A DNA stretch of 64,000 nt from Anarhynchus alexandrinus. Taxonomy: Eukaryota > Chordata > Aves > Charadriiformes > Charadriidae. The stretch is taken from assembly GCA_008711295.1 (NCBI GenBank), contig VUYV01000123.1, positions 789,647 through 853,646 on the forward strand, in the 5' to 3' direction. Shown piece by piece: positions 36,301-47,690 of the stretch; the stretch's first letter is position 1; every line of letters begins with the position of its first letter. Below the pieces are notes generated by a model that was given only the letters and a program-made list of their open reading frames with translations, ran no database searches and was not told where the DNA came from. The position numbers and the translations under genes were made by a program.

Positions 36301-37017
36301 TGTAGTAGCTGTAAATGGTAAGGGATGTTTGTTTGGTGGGAGGAGGTGGGGAGCTGCAGGGATGGCATCTGGGGGAGAAGGTCGGGGCCACAGCCAGTCA
36401 CAGCTGGTTCCAGTCAGCTCAGCAGTGGACCCACCATAGGCCAAAGGGAAGCCCGTTAGAGGACTTTGTGCCACCTCTGTGAGAAGATATTTAAGAAAGT
36501 GGAGAAAAGCTGGAGAGAGGGAGGAGGAAGAAACAACAAGGTCAGAGGAGTAGGAGGAGCTCCATGGCAGAGCAGGCACAGCCCCAAAGGGGCTGCAGCC
36601 TGTAGAGGACCCATGCCAGAGCAAGTATACCCCCTAGAAACTATGGTGCATAGATAAGCCCACATCAGATCAGGCACACCTCCAAAAAGGGAATACGTCA
36701 TGTGGAGGAACCACGCCAGAGCGTAGGAAGCAAGTAAGAAGGAAAAAGCAGCAGAAAAAAAAGAGTGAGAAATAAGGAGTGGCAGAAAGAACAAGCTATG
36801 CACTGACCCCAATATCCAGTGCCGCTTGTTGCTTCGCTGAAGGGACTGATTGTAACCTGCAGTGATAACAGGAGGGGAGAAGAGGTGTCTGGAGTGGAGT
36901 GGAGGCTAGGAAGCAGGGAGGAAAGGTCTTTGAAGAGAAGTGAGACTGGGAGTGAAGTTGAGCCTGGGAAAGCAGCAGGAAATTTATTTTTCCATGAATG
37001 TTTAAATGTTTGTCTCC
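36301..37017 (+). mobile_element. endogenous retroviral LTR (plus), left part
   Basis: GC-rich sequence matching, in order, a long LTR type that is widespread in birds: 'GGGGAGCTGCAGGGATGG', 'CCACAGCCAGTCACAGCTGG', 'GTGCCACCTCTGTGAGAAG', the TATA-like 'GATATTTAAGAA' (36486-36497), repeated 'CATGCCAGAGCA'-type words, 'CTATGCACTGACCCC', 'AGTGAAGTTGAGCCTGGGAA'. It is interrupted at 37018 by another LTR and resumes at 37602. Recognition is from memory of the family; I give no family name. The frames on the minus strand (141, 118 and 167 codons) are antisense noise in GC-rich DNA. Confidence 0.75.
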
Positions 37018-37601
37018 TGTTGTGGGTTAACCCTGGCAGGCAGCTAAGCTCCACAAAGCCACATTCTTGCTTCCCCTCAGAAGGACAGGGAAGAGAATCA
37101 GATGGGTAAAAGTAAGAAAACTCATGGCTTGAGATAAAGACAGCTAAATAAATAACGCAAAGTTGTATGTGCAAGCAAAGAAAAAATAGGAATTCATTCA
37201 CTATGTCCCGTTGGCAGGCAGATGTTTAGCCATTTTCAGGAAAGCAGGGCTTCATTGTATGTAATGGTTACTTTGAGAAGACTGACTCCATAACTGTCCA
37301 AATGTCCCCTCTTTCTTTCCCCCAGCTTTTATTGCTGAGCACGGTGTCATATGGTATGGGATATCCCTTTGCTCAGTTGGGGTCGCTGTCCCAGCTGTGT
37401 CCCTTCCCAACCTCTTGCCCGCCCTCAGCTTGCTTGCTCGCAGAGCAGCATGAGAAACAAAGAAGGCCTTGACACTGTGTAAGCACTGTTCAGCAACAGC
37501 TAAAACATTAATGTGTTATTAAAACTGTTTTGGTCAAAAATCCAAAGCACAGTGCCATGTGAGCTACTATGAAGAAAATTATCCCAACCAAAGCCAGTAC
37601 A
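37018..37601 (-). mobile_element. endogenous retroviral solo LTR (minus), nested
   Basis: 584 bp bounded by TGTTGTGGGTTAACCC at the left and CCAAAGCCAGTACA at the right, so in sense orientation it has the TG...CA termini of an LTR. Inner words match another LTR type common in birds: 'CATATGGTATGGGATATCCC', 'TTTGCTCAGTTGGGGTC', 'GAGCTACTATGAAGAAAATT'. A TATA-like box (AATAAAAG in sense) lies at 37325-37332. No internal retroviral genes adjoin it, so it is a solo LTR left by recombination. I do not see a clear target duplication. Confidence 0.82.
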
Positions 37602-37864
37602 AAACCTTTTTTTCCCAATACTAGAATCAATAATTAAATGTTTAGGTTATGTTAATTAGCAATACATGAAATTAAATTCACCAAGTTATGTTTTTTTTGC
37701 CCATGACAGTAATTGATGAATCATTTTCCCGTTTTCTTCTCAATCTGCGAGTTTTCTCATTCTTGTTCTTACCATCCTCTCCCAAATCCTACTAAGGAGA
37801 GGGGCAGTAAGCAAGCAAGTCATTGTGTGGGAACTTGGCTGCTAACCAGGGCCACTTCATCACA
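37602..37864 (+). mobile_element. endogenous retroviral LTR (plus), right part
   Basis: Continues the LTR broken at 37018: 'TTAATTAGCAATACATGAAA', 'TTGCCCATGACAGTAATTG', and the terminal 'AACCAGGGCCACTTCATCACA'. Without the nested LTR the element is about 980 bp. Flanks ACTAG (36296-36300) and ACTTG (37865-37869) may be a decayed 5-bp target duplication. Confidence 0.72.
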
Positions 37865-38106
37865 ACTTGGAATTGGCTAGTGTTTGCCTAGTTTATGCTT
37901 GCTCCAGTATACCATGAATGCCTAACTGTAGTAAGGCAAAGAAAGGAGTGTTGAATTCTGGTCTCTCCATCTGCACCCATAGGTTTTTGGGGTTGGATCT
38001 AAACTGATAGTTCACCTGGTGGGAGGTGAGCCTGTCAATTTAGATATAGCAGAAGTGCTTCTGAAATCCGTCATCTGGGTGAGCATATTAACAATTTTCC
38101 AACTCC

Positions 38107-38482
38107 ATGCTGCAAAAAGATGGAGGAATAGGGAGGTACTCTTTATCAGGGAGTGTAGTGATAGGATGAGGGGTAACTATTTAATGAAAGAGAGTAGATT
38201 TAAATTTAGATTTGCTGTTAGGAAGAAATTCTTTGCTGTGAGGATGGTGAGACACTGGAAGAGGTTGCCCAGGGAAGCTGTGGATGCCCTATCCCTGGAA
38301 GTGTTCAAGGCCAGGTTGGATGGGTCTTTGAATAACCTGATCTGGTAGAAGGTGTCCCTGCCCATGGCAGGGGCTTTGGAACTAGATGATATTTAAGGTC
38401 CCTTCCAACCCAGACTGTTCTATGATTCTAAGTTTCTACGATTCTATGATGGTGTGATGCTGTGATGTTATGATGCTATGAT
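38107..38482 (+). mobile_element. CR1 LINE 3-prime end with expanded tail
   Basis: Plus-strand CR1 holding only the last part of ORF2 and the 3-prime UTR: RKKFFAVRMVRHWKRLPREA coding at about 38220-38280, 'AAGGTGTCCCTGCCCATGGC', 'AAGGTCCCTTCCAACC'. The octamer tail from about 38420 has grown into a degenerate ATGATG/CTGTGATG run reaching 38482. The open stretch 38019-38348 starts in flanking DNA and is not a gene. Confidence 0.93.
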
Positions 38483-41400
38483 ATAGTTTCTTCTTTTGTT
38501 GTCTAATACTTAGAGTTCCATGCTAAGAAAAGTACATAATTTCCATGGTGGGCTAAATGGCTTGACACTTAGTCCGGTCACAAACTTTTGTATTAGAAAC
38601 TGTTTCCATAGAAGGAATATCACTCACTAGATCTTTGTGCCTTTGCAAAAGGGGCTACAATAGCCCTTGGAAGCCACAGGCTAATTTGTCCACCACATTA
38701 AGTTATACATGGTATAAATATGTATGGGGAAAACAAAATAGATGGATTTTTCTTTGCATTTCTGTTCTACTCCAAAATAAATAAAAAAAACTTGTGTAGG
38801 TCCTTATACTGAAATCTTGTAATGAAATATGTTTCAGTCATCTGAAGCAATTTGAAAAGCAATTTCTTTCCTTTTTATTGTTTTGACATCTTCGTACTAC
38901 TTCATTTTATAATACAACTGAATCTGCAAGGTAAATTTCTGATGTATTTTTAGACTGCCTTTATAGTGAAGAGAAAGACTACTTGCTAAATATACAGGCC
39001 TTGTAGATATATACAAAGGCCTTGTATATACAGCCCTTTGGCTGTCATGATGTAACATGAGCTTTATGTAAATTTGAAGTTATTATTAATTTTCTGACAA
39101 AAAACCCCTAAACTTTCACTAGTTTAAGAATAATGGACAAGTCCCTTTCCAGCCTTCTGCATCTCTGACTTCTTCTATATATATTGAAGATGAGAACAGT
39201 GCAATGCTCCAAGGTAGATTCTGTTGTGTAATGTTTTAACTAGTGAAATTCCCTAAAGCAAAGCCTAAAGCAAAGTGATCATGGCAGTTGTTCAGATCTG
39301 TAAGTAGAAATGATCTTTCAACTCCAAGCTTGTCAACTGAAAGAATAACCGCATAAGAGTGGAAACTTGAAATTTAGGCTCTCATTGCCACCTTATGTCT
39401 TATCTTCTCCATGAAAATATTACAAAACATCCTTTCATTATACAAGCATGCAGTGTGCTATTCAGCAAATACAATGCAATAAAGAAAGTACAAGACATAT
39501 TAATGCAAAATAATGGCTGACATTTAGCACACACAAAAGTCGGTAAAGTCAAAGCTATGGTTCCCAAAGAAACCATATCTCATCTCCCTTGCATAAACAT
39601 ATTCTTTAATATATGTGCAAGAAGTGGCTGAATTATGGTTTCCATGGGAACAATATCTCTGGATATACACATTTGTCATTTCTCTGTGTAGAGCACTCAA
39701 TAAGAAATTGCCTTTACTAATAACCTCAGTTTCTTGGACCCCAGGAAAACATTCATAAAAGTGGCATGACTACTGTGAACACAGAGCTGAGAAATATTTT
39801 CCTTTATACTTTTATTTAAGAATTCTGTGACTGTTAGTCTAAACTTCTCCCTTTGTTCTTAACTGATGAGCTTTTTGTTCAGCTGCTGGAGTCTGTCTAT
39901 GATTCTCATCAAACCATGGAATTTTTATAGCGCAAATATTCAAAGGATCCTTTATCAGATGCATGGTATCATTCATGGATGCAGTCAGATAGACAGCAGA
40001 GGTATTCAGAGGCTTCATAACTTTCAAAATTTAAACTGTGGTACTAAAATAGTTAATGCATGGTTTGAAAAACATGTTTGAAAACCAAAAATTCCTAGTT
40101 TCAAACGTTTTGATTTTACAGATTGAAGAGGTCATAGGTTAACAATTTGCTTGAAATAGACCAAGTAACAAAGCATAGCATGCTAATTTCCTATTGACAA
40201 GAAACAGATAATTGTGCACTTTCAACAATAACAAACAATTGAAATTTCAGTGGTGTGCAATACATCAGAAAAGAAAAATATTCAATCAGTATTCATGTCA
40301 ACACTTCTAAATTAATTTTTTTTTTCAGTTTTTTTTTTTTTTAGGGGGAGGTAGTTCTCAGAGTGTCGTTGAAAAACTGAAAATTCCTTTTTGCTCTTGC
40401 TTAGGGCTTTTTTAGCATTTTTATCTATTTTCATATAAAAATGTATTTTTAAGACAGCTGTAAGTAATCTGTTTCAAATTCTGTTTTCAAAATTATTTTT
40501 TCAAGCATGGAAATATTAGTAGAGCGTATAATAATAAACAAAATTCTCTTACTCTGTTTACATCTGCATTATTCTAATACAGCTATAAAAAATCTAAACT
40601 AGATTTTTCTATTTTTTTGTAGTGTTTGGTTTTCTTTTAGAAGTTACTGTGTGAGGAGTGATGAGAAGGAGGTAAATGTTTTATATTCCCTCCACTTGTA
40701 TAGTCATCCTATCTGATGCAGCATTGAATGTGATGGATTTATTAAAAGTTTCATGTGTAATGCTTTTTGTGCAAGACGACAGAATAGACTACTGAGGGGG
40801 GTGTCCTACTTTGAATTTTCATCCAAAGTTTTGCTTTAAGTTTTGCTTACACAATGAATTCATCACAATTCAATTAAAGATTTGTAAAATTGCACAAAAC
40901 TGGACTGATACTGAGATTTTTCACAGGTTTTTTTTTTCCTTAGAATTCTCAGCTGTCTTTATATCTTGCTTTCAGTCATCAAAAATAATATGCTCAAGAC
41001 AGAAAGAAGCATTCTTAATATAGGAAAACCCAAAGGCATATATATTTTCTGATTTTGTGTGATGAACTTAGAAGGTCTCTGTCAAAGGACTGAGCACAAA
41101 AAGATCAAAATCATAGAGATTTACTCTGAAAAACAAAACTGCAGGCTCCTCCTTGGATTCCACGCTCAGTACCTTCAACAGGAATGTGGAGATACATAAT
41201 GCTTTTTGACTAACCTGTGTATCCAAGGTCTGTCATATTTGTGTTGTTTGATATAATAATTTTGCAAGTGAGATTAATAATCATACATAGGTATCTATAT
41301 ATACAGTATTGGTTTTTAAATCTTGAATAAGAATAGGAATTTGTAGGACAGAATTTATCTTACACTTAAGAAAATATGAAAAATTTCAGGCAAAAAGTTT

Positions 41401-43386
41401 CCTATAAGTACCTATTTTTTCCATTGACCATAAAGAGAGTTTACAGTGACTAGCTTAGATCCAGGTGTAGATCTGTAAACCTCTACAGCCAGGTGAGACT
41501 AATTCTATTTTGCATATTTGTTCTTTTTTTGCCTTGTAATTACATTACAACATCAGTAGAGTAATCAAGAAGGCTTTTCTTTTTTTTTTCTATTTATTTT
41601 ACTGAAAATCTCTTCACGATTAAAAAAATGGTGTTGCTGCCCTTTGCAAAATAAGAGAAATATTAATAGGCAAGATCCTATGTATAAAGTATATATTATG
41701 TCTTGACTTAATCTGTTGAGTATTTTAAGGTCTTAGTAAAGCAGCAATGTAAACAGACGAGAAAAAGATCCCAGAGAGGTCTAATAAATTAGCAGGTTTA
41801 ACGTTTGCTGTAAAGAAGTGCAGTATGGGTAAGATGATAAATACAGTAGTTTCCTTTTATACAGAAAGACTGATGTAGATTTGTGATTACTAGAAACAGA
41901 GGGTGACCTTGTATTAACTAAAGAAAAATCTATTCAGATATCATCATTTCAATGGAATGTACATAGACTAATTTACAGGTTAGATTTGATACATGATTAA
42001 GTGATAAGAAATGCACAATATTCGGTTTGAAGAGCCAAATATCGATGATGATGTAATGATAGTTCAATAATAAAATAAGGCAGTATCAGCATAGGTGGCA
42101 TTTGACAGTTGTATAAACACACAACCTATCTGAAAATAGACATACAAGGCTAATGAGTTAGCATATAAAATATAATGTTTAAAGAGAAGTTTTATAAAGC
42201 CGCTTTTTCAAAGGTATTTTCGACATTTATGAATCACCTTAATTTTTCCAGCTTACATACTCCTTGTAGATACATTTCTGTTTAGAATGCTTCTTTTTAT
42301 TTTAGCAAGAGAAAAAATTACTTGCATCTTGTTTAATTTCTACCTGGCAGATATGACTTTCCCAGAAAGGGCTTTCATATAACTGGTCAGAGGATTGAAT
42401 GTGACAGATGTGTAACTGCCTCTACCTTAACCTCTCGGACAAAAGCAATTAGCATTAAACTTCAATGGAATACAAAAATAAACAGACGGAGCACCAAGAT
42501 GTGGATAGAACCTTGAACTATTGCCTGATGTGAGTCTATATCCCAAAATATAGGACAAAAATACTTCACTAAAGACCTAAATTGACAAGAGGTGTCAGAA
42601 CACTGCAGAGTACAATGATCCTGCTGCTTTTAATATCCTTCACATTTCTGGTACAAGAGAGAGAAGTGACACGTGAGAAGCAGTAATCTGAATGCAAGAA
42701 ACAAAGATAATACAAGTAAAACTCTGATGAAATCCCCAAAATTAAATAGTTTCCTGAATTACAGGAATGCTACTTGTTCTGTTCCCTTTCTCTAGAGCTG
42801 TCAGCATTTTCGAGACTACATCCTAAATACAATGAATACTGAAATGCCGTTGTCAGGGTACCGAACATAAAATGTTAGTCATGTGCCCGTTTTGCAAGAA
42901 AGAAAACACTCTATTCAGGAAAAAAAGATAGAGCTAAGCTTCATTGTTGGCATTGCCAGAGTTAAAGAATACTAACTAGGGGTTAGAGGCTGAGACTGAA
43001 ATGTAAGTTCTGCAACTATAAATAGTAGCAGACATTTCCAGAGTTGTGATCTGTATATAGCACCACACCCAGTAACAACAGCACCAAGATCTAACGCCAG
43101 CCATGGACACTGAGTGAGATGCATCATATGATACTCACTTTGTCATACACCGTTGGTAGAAGACATGAAATATAGAGAAGTATCCTCCTCTCTCACATTC
43201 ACATATATAGATGGTTTACATACAAACAGATAATACTATTTTTTTTCTTCGCATTCTCCAACATCAGCCACTGTCAGAACCTTTAGTACCTTCTAAAGTC
43301 CTGGAATGTATTCGGATCACACTAGTGTTATGATTACAATGTAGATTAACTTAGATGAAAGTGTTTGTTTTATATCCTTTATAACC
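38483..43386. other. unique AT-rich stretch
   Basis: About 4.9 kb without recognised gene or repeat family. A T-rich tract lies at 40316-40342. An inverted motif GGCCTTGTA / TACAAAGGCC lies near 38998-39023. Frames are at most about 71 codons. Confidence 0.55.
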
Positions 43387-43456
43387 CTTGGGGGTTGGAC
43401 TAAATGATCTTCAGAGGTCCCTTCCAACCCTGACCATTCTGTGATTCTGTGATTCA
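43387..43456 (+). mobile_element. CR1 terminal 70 bp only
   Basis: 'GGGGGTTGGACTAAATGATC', 'AGAGGTCCCTTCCAACCC', then tail 'ATTCTGTGATTCTGTGATTC'. An extremely 5-prime truncated insertion, or the surviving end of one. Confidence 0.93.
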
Positions 43457-44490
43457 GATGTTTGTGGAATTCTCAGAGGGAATCCAAATGCTAATAGCGG
43501 ATGGAAGAGGCACCTTTCATTCAGAACCACCTACACTTGCAACCAAACAACAATCAAAAATCAGTACCTTACTGTGAAATTCTTGACATTGTGTTTTTTC
43601 CTTATGGATGACATGTAAGTGCAACACATAAGTGCATGCCATCTGAAGCCTCTTATAGCATAACATTATCTTATAAATAAAACCATACAGTTATGCTTCA
43701 TAATTTTCTTGCCAATACTATTTTCATGATAATGTCTTTTATCATGGAATAGTAAAGTGCTTAAGGTGCAGAAGGTATGTGCCCTTCAGCTATTCATTGT
43801 GTAGCTGAGCAGACATAAATATATAAAAAAGCGCAATTACATAACTAAATGTTCTGATATGGCCAGCTCTGCCAATTTTATGCAAGTTGTTAGTCATGGA
43901 AAACGTCTTTTTATCATAATCAAATGAAATGATAGAACACATCCTGGAAAATCAACATAAACTCTATTTGCTCTTGCACAATTGCTTACATAATTTATGG
44001 AGATGGCAGACAGGTTGACAGCAAATTGATACTTAGACAAATCTGTCTCACTCAACTGCAGTTAATCAAGTTGCTCTCTGGATGTGTTGAATGGAATGTT
44101 AGTTGTTGTAATCCCTAAAGAAATTAAGGAACCAAAGTTATTTGAAAAACTGTCTGTCCAAAACATGCAACCTCTTCCAAATGTTGTTTGTCTGAATACA
44201 AAAAATGAACAATCTTTCCTCTAAATATCATGTAGCAATAACATAGTCTGTCTTTCATTCCCTTTGGAGGAAAACACAACTCATTTATCTGTCTGTGCTA
44301 GCTCTTCATCCTAATTTTGTCATCCCTTGGAGAAATCGGCCTAAAAATATCTATTAAAGTCCCAGGATCTTTCTGATTTAAATAAAATCAGAGGTTCACA
44401 GAAAGTTTTAGAGCAAATAAAAACTTCCTTGATTCTTCCCTGAGTTAATAAACTCCTGGATATAGGCTGTGAATAATAATACAGCATAGT
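43457..44490. other. unique AT-rich stretch
   Basis: About 1 kb with no recognised gene, RNA or repeat. Confidence 0.55.
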
Positions 44491-44540
44491 CAGAATCATA
44501 GAATCACAGAATCATAAAATGGTTTGGGTTGGAAGGGACC

Positions 44541-45827
44541 TTAAAGATCACTGAGTTTCAATGCCCCTGCCATGGGCAGGGACACCTTCTGCCAGATCAG
44601 GTTGCTCAAAGCCCCATCCAGCCTGGCCTTGAACACTTCCAGGGAGGCCACATTCACAACTTCTCTGAGAAACCTCTTCCAGCGTCTCACTACCCTCACA
44701 GTAAAGAATTTCTTCCTAATGTCTATTCTAAATCTCCCCTCTTCCAGTTTTAAACCATTACCCCTCATCCCATCACTACACGCCCTTATAAAAAGTCCAT
44801 CTCCAGCCTTCTTGTAGGTGCCCTTCAGATACTGGAAGGCTGCTATAAGGTCTCCCTGGAGCCTTCTCTTCTCCAGGCTGAATACCCCCAACTCTCTCAG
44901 CCTGTCTTCAGAGGAGAAATGCTCCAGACCTCTGATCATCTCTGTGACCTTCCTCTGGACCCGCTGTAACAGGTCCATGTTCTTCTTATGTTGGGGGCCC
45001 CAGAACTGGATACAGTACTCCAGGTGGGGTCTCACAAGAGTGGAGTAGAGGGGCAGAATCACCACTTTTGACCTGCTGTCCACACTTTTTTTGATGCAGC
45101 CCAGGATATGGTTGGTTTTTTGGGCTGTGATCGCACATTGCTGGGTCACGTTGAGCTTCTCATCAACCAACACCCCCAAGTCCTTCTCCTCAGGGATACT
45201 CTCAATCCATTTTCTGCCCAGCCTTTATGTATTCTTGGGATTGCCCCAACCCAGGTGTAGGACCTTGCGCTTGGCCTTGTTGAACTTCATAAGGTTGGCA
45301 CGGGCCCAACTTTTGAGCATGTCCAGGTCCCTCTGGATGACATCCCTCCCCTCCAGCACATTGACCGCACCACACAGCTTGGTGTCATTGACAAACTTTC
45401 TGAGGGTGTGCTGAATCCCAACATCCATGTTGCCGACAAAGATTTTCAACAATGCCGGTCCCAATACAGGCTCCTGAGGAACACCACTCATCACTGGTCT
45501 CCACTTGGACACAGAGCCGTTGACTGCAATTCTTTGAGTGCAGCCATCCAGCCAATTCCTTATACACCGAGTGGTCCATCCATCGAATCCATGTCTCTCC
45601 AATTGAAAGAGAAGGATGTGGTGCAGAACAGTGATGAACGCTTTGCACAGGTCCAGGTAGATGATGTCAGTTGCTCTTCCCTTATCCAGCAACGCTGTAA
45701 TGCCATCATAGAAGGCCATCAAATTTGTCAAACACAATTTGCCTTTAGTGAAGCCATGTTGACTGTCACCAATCACCTCCTTATTTTCCATGTGCCTTAG
45801 GATAGTTTCCTGGAAGATCTGTTCCAT
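44541..45827 (-). pseudogene. CR1 ORF2 reverse transcriptase, one in-frame stop
   Basis: Reading from 45827, 200 codons run to a TAA at 45225-45227, and the same frame then stays open to 44541, so about 428 codons are interrupted by a single stop. The stop lies where related copies read AAATACAGG instead of ACATAAAGG. Visible landmarks: SQHGFTKGK near residue 22, YLDLCKAF near 57-64, [11 protein letters not shown] near 114-124, then VRPHLEYC and the C-terminal [17 protein letters not shown] and [12 protein letters not shown]. The FADD catalytic box is FVND (about 145-148), so the enzyme would be inactive even without the stop. The endonuclease half lies beyond the LTR and is frameshifted. Confidence 0.93.
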
Positions 45828-46116
45828 AATCTTGCCAGTAACAGAGGTGAGGCTGACTGGCCTGTAGTTCCCTGGGTCTCCCTTTTTTCCCTTTATAGAA
45901 ATGGGGGGTATGTTTCCCCTTTTACAGTCAGTGAGGACTTCACTGGATTACCAAAACTTCTCAAATATGATGGATAGTGGCTTAGCAACTTCATCCTGCA
46001 GATCCCCCAGGACCTGCCAATGCATCTTATCATGTCCAGTGGACTTGTGCAACTTCAGGTTCCTCAGATGGTCTTGAACCCGATCTTCTCCTACAGTGGG
46101 CAGTTCCTCATTCTTC

Positions 46117-46121
46117 CAGTC
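46117..46121. repeat. target-site duplication CAGTC (left)
   Basis: CAGTC at 46117-46121 is repeated at 46855-46859, directly flanking the LTR. In the uninterrupted CR1 at 10301-10320 the same site reads once ('CCCAGTCCCTG'). Confidence 0.92.
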
Positions 46122-46262
46122 TGTCATGGTTTAGGCCACATAGGCTACTGAGGACCTGGGGGACCCCAGATGGGACCGACAGATGCTCCCCTGTACCCCT
46201 CTTCAAAGAGCGAGGCAGAGGAGGGGAAAAGAGACTTATGAGTTTAGAAGGAACTAAACTAC

Positions 46263-46268
46263 TTTAAT
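46263..46268 (-). promoter_or_regulatory. possible LTR polyadenylation signal (ATTAAA)
   Basis: In sense orientation ATTAAA lies about 235 bp downstream of the TATA box and about 140 bp before the LTR end, a sensible place for the R/U5 boundary. Position and motif only. Confidence 0.35.
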
Positions 46269-46502
46269 GAAATATTAATAATAAAATAAAAAGAAATAAT
46301 GAAATATATACAAAACCATATCAAGCTCCTGAGATGACAATCACGACACCGGCTGGCACTGGGACAGTCCCAGGCTGGACATAGTGACGGATGGGAACTG
46401 GATTCCGGATCTGCATTCAGGATTGGGATCACAGGCAGATGAATAGAGTCCTCCTCAGACGTCGGCCATTGAAGAAAGAGAGCTGACCCTTTGATTCCTC
46501 AG

Positions 46503-46510
46503 CTTTTATA
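46503..46510 (-). promoter_or_regulatory. LTR TATA box
   Basis: Sense-strand TATAAAAG inside the solo LTR, about 345 bp from its 5-prime end, where a U3 promoter is expected. It would direct transcription leftward through the CR1. Confidence 0.55.
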
Positions 46511-46854
46511 CTGAGCATGAGGGAGATGGGATGGAATACCCTGTTGGTCAGTTTTGGGTCACCTGTCCTGTCCGCTCCTCCCTGCAGGTGGGACCTCTCT
46601 ACGCTTTTTGGCTTCCGACCCTCGAACGGGGCAAATAACCAAGTAGGTTGGCCTTGGGTGTTATAGCAATAAGTATAAGCAAGAGCCTCTCTGCATACCA
46701 TGCCTGGGCATCAACTATAAACATTGGTCTTATCACTCTGAGAAAGTGAACATTGTCTGCACAATATGCAGTTAATTTCAGTAGTTAGAAGAGGCCCAGC
46801 TAAGAAGCAAAGTTACTGAACAAAATGGGTTCTGTTTTACCTCAAACCAGGACA

Positions 46855-47391
46855 CAGTCCCTGAATTTGCCTTCTGTTACTTGGGTGGTGTGGCTACACT
46901 TGCCAATGAAGACTGAGGCAAAGAAATCAATGAATACCTCAGCCTTCTCCATATCCTGGGTAACCAGGTCTCCTGTTTCCTTCTGGAGAGGGCCCGCATT
47001 TTCCCTAGTCTTCATTTTATCACCGGCATACCTATAGATGCTTTTCTTGTTTCCCTGAATGTCCCTGGACAGATTTAACTCTATCTGGGCTTTAGCTTTC
47101 CTAACCTGATCCCTGGCTGCTCCAACAATTTCTCTGTATTCCTCCCAGACTACCTCTCCTTGCTTCCACCCTTTGTGGCTTCATTTTTTGGTTGGAGCTT
47201 TTGCAGGAGCTTGTTGTTCATACATGCAGGCCTCCTGCCTTTTTTGCCCAATTTCCTCTTTGTTGGGATGCATCGCTCCTGAGCTGGGAGGATTTGATCC
47301 CTGAATATTAGCCAGCTTTCTTGGGCCTCTCTTCCCTCCAGGGCTTTATCCCACGGTACTCTACCAAGCAGATCCCTGAAGAGGCCAAGAG
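46855..47391 (-). mobile_element. CR1 LINE, 5-prime portion (after the solo LTR)
   Basis: Resumes the CR1 with the second CAGTC. It contains the EN-RT linker (EKAEVF-like at about 46935) and the C-terminal end of the endonuclease region, reading in reverse GLFRDLLGRVPWDKALEGRE near 47391. Frames are interrupted. The element ends (5-prime truncation) just before a T-run at 47400-47412. Confidence 0.92.
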
Positions 47392-47423
47392 TTTTTAGAT
47401 TTTTTTTTTTAATATCTGTATCT

Positions 47424-47690
47424 CATACAGTTGTTTAGGTTGGAAAAGACCTTTAAGATCATTGAGTCCAATTGTTAACCTAACACTGCCAAGCTCACCA
47501 CTAAACCCTGTCCCTAAGTGTCACATCTACACATCTTTTAAATACCTCCAGGGATGATAACTCAACCACTTCTCCAGGTAGCCTGTTGCAATGCTTGAGA
47601 ACCGTTTTGGTGAAGAAATTTTTCATAATATCCAATCTAAAGCTCCCCTGGCACAAGTTGAAGCCATTACCTCTCGTCCTAATGTCATAA
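47424..47690 (-). mobile_element. CR1 LINE 3-prime fragment, second subfamily
   Basis: Different CR1 subgroup: 'AGGTTGGAAAAGACCTTTAAG', 'AGTCCAATTGTTAACC', 'AATACCTCCAGGGATGATAAC', then coding for [18 protein letters not shown] in reverse. It has lost the octamer tail proper (only 'CATACAGTTG' remains). Same subgroup as the plus-strand fragment at 63766-64000. Confidence 0.9.

Larger units (their letters stand above)
44491..46121 (-). mobile_element. CR1 LINE, 3-prime portion (split by a solo LTR)
   Basis: Minus-strand CR1 with its tail at 44491 ('AGAATCATAGAATCACAGAA'), then the AGGGACC block, complete C-terminal coding and reverse transcriptase back to the linker at about 46110. A 733-bp LTR follows, and the CR1 resumes at 46855. 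Excluding the LTR, about 2.16 kb of CR1 is present, the longest copy in the window. It is 5-prime truncated near 47391. Confidence 0.95.
46122..46854 (-). mobile_element. solo LTR of an endogenous retrovirus
   Basis: 733 bp beginning TGTCATGGTTTAGG and ending AAACCAGGACA on the plus strand. Read in sense (minus) it starts TGTCCTGGTTTGAGG and ends AAACCATGACA, with the TG...CA ends and short terminal inverted repeats of retroviral LTRs. A 5-bp host duplication flanks it. Five bases are usual for class III (ERVL-like) and some class II elements. No gag, pol or env sequence adjoins it, so LTR-LTR recombination has removed the interior. The 90-codon frame within (46429-46701) is chance. Confidence 0.93.

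Noticed and set aside
36199..37201. Minus-strand frames of 118-167 codons
   Set aside because: They lie antisense in two nested LTRs with low stop density from GC-rich sequence, and their composition (S/L/P/F rich) is typical of noise.
37000..37645. TAAATGTTT on both sides of the nested LTR as a target duplication
   Set aside because: The copies do not abut the LTR ends and are longer than retroviral duplications; AT-rich chance match.
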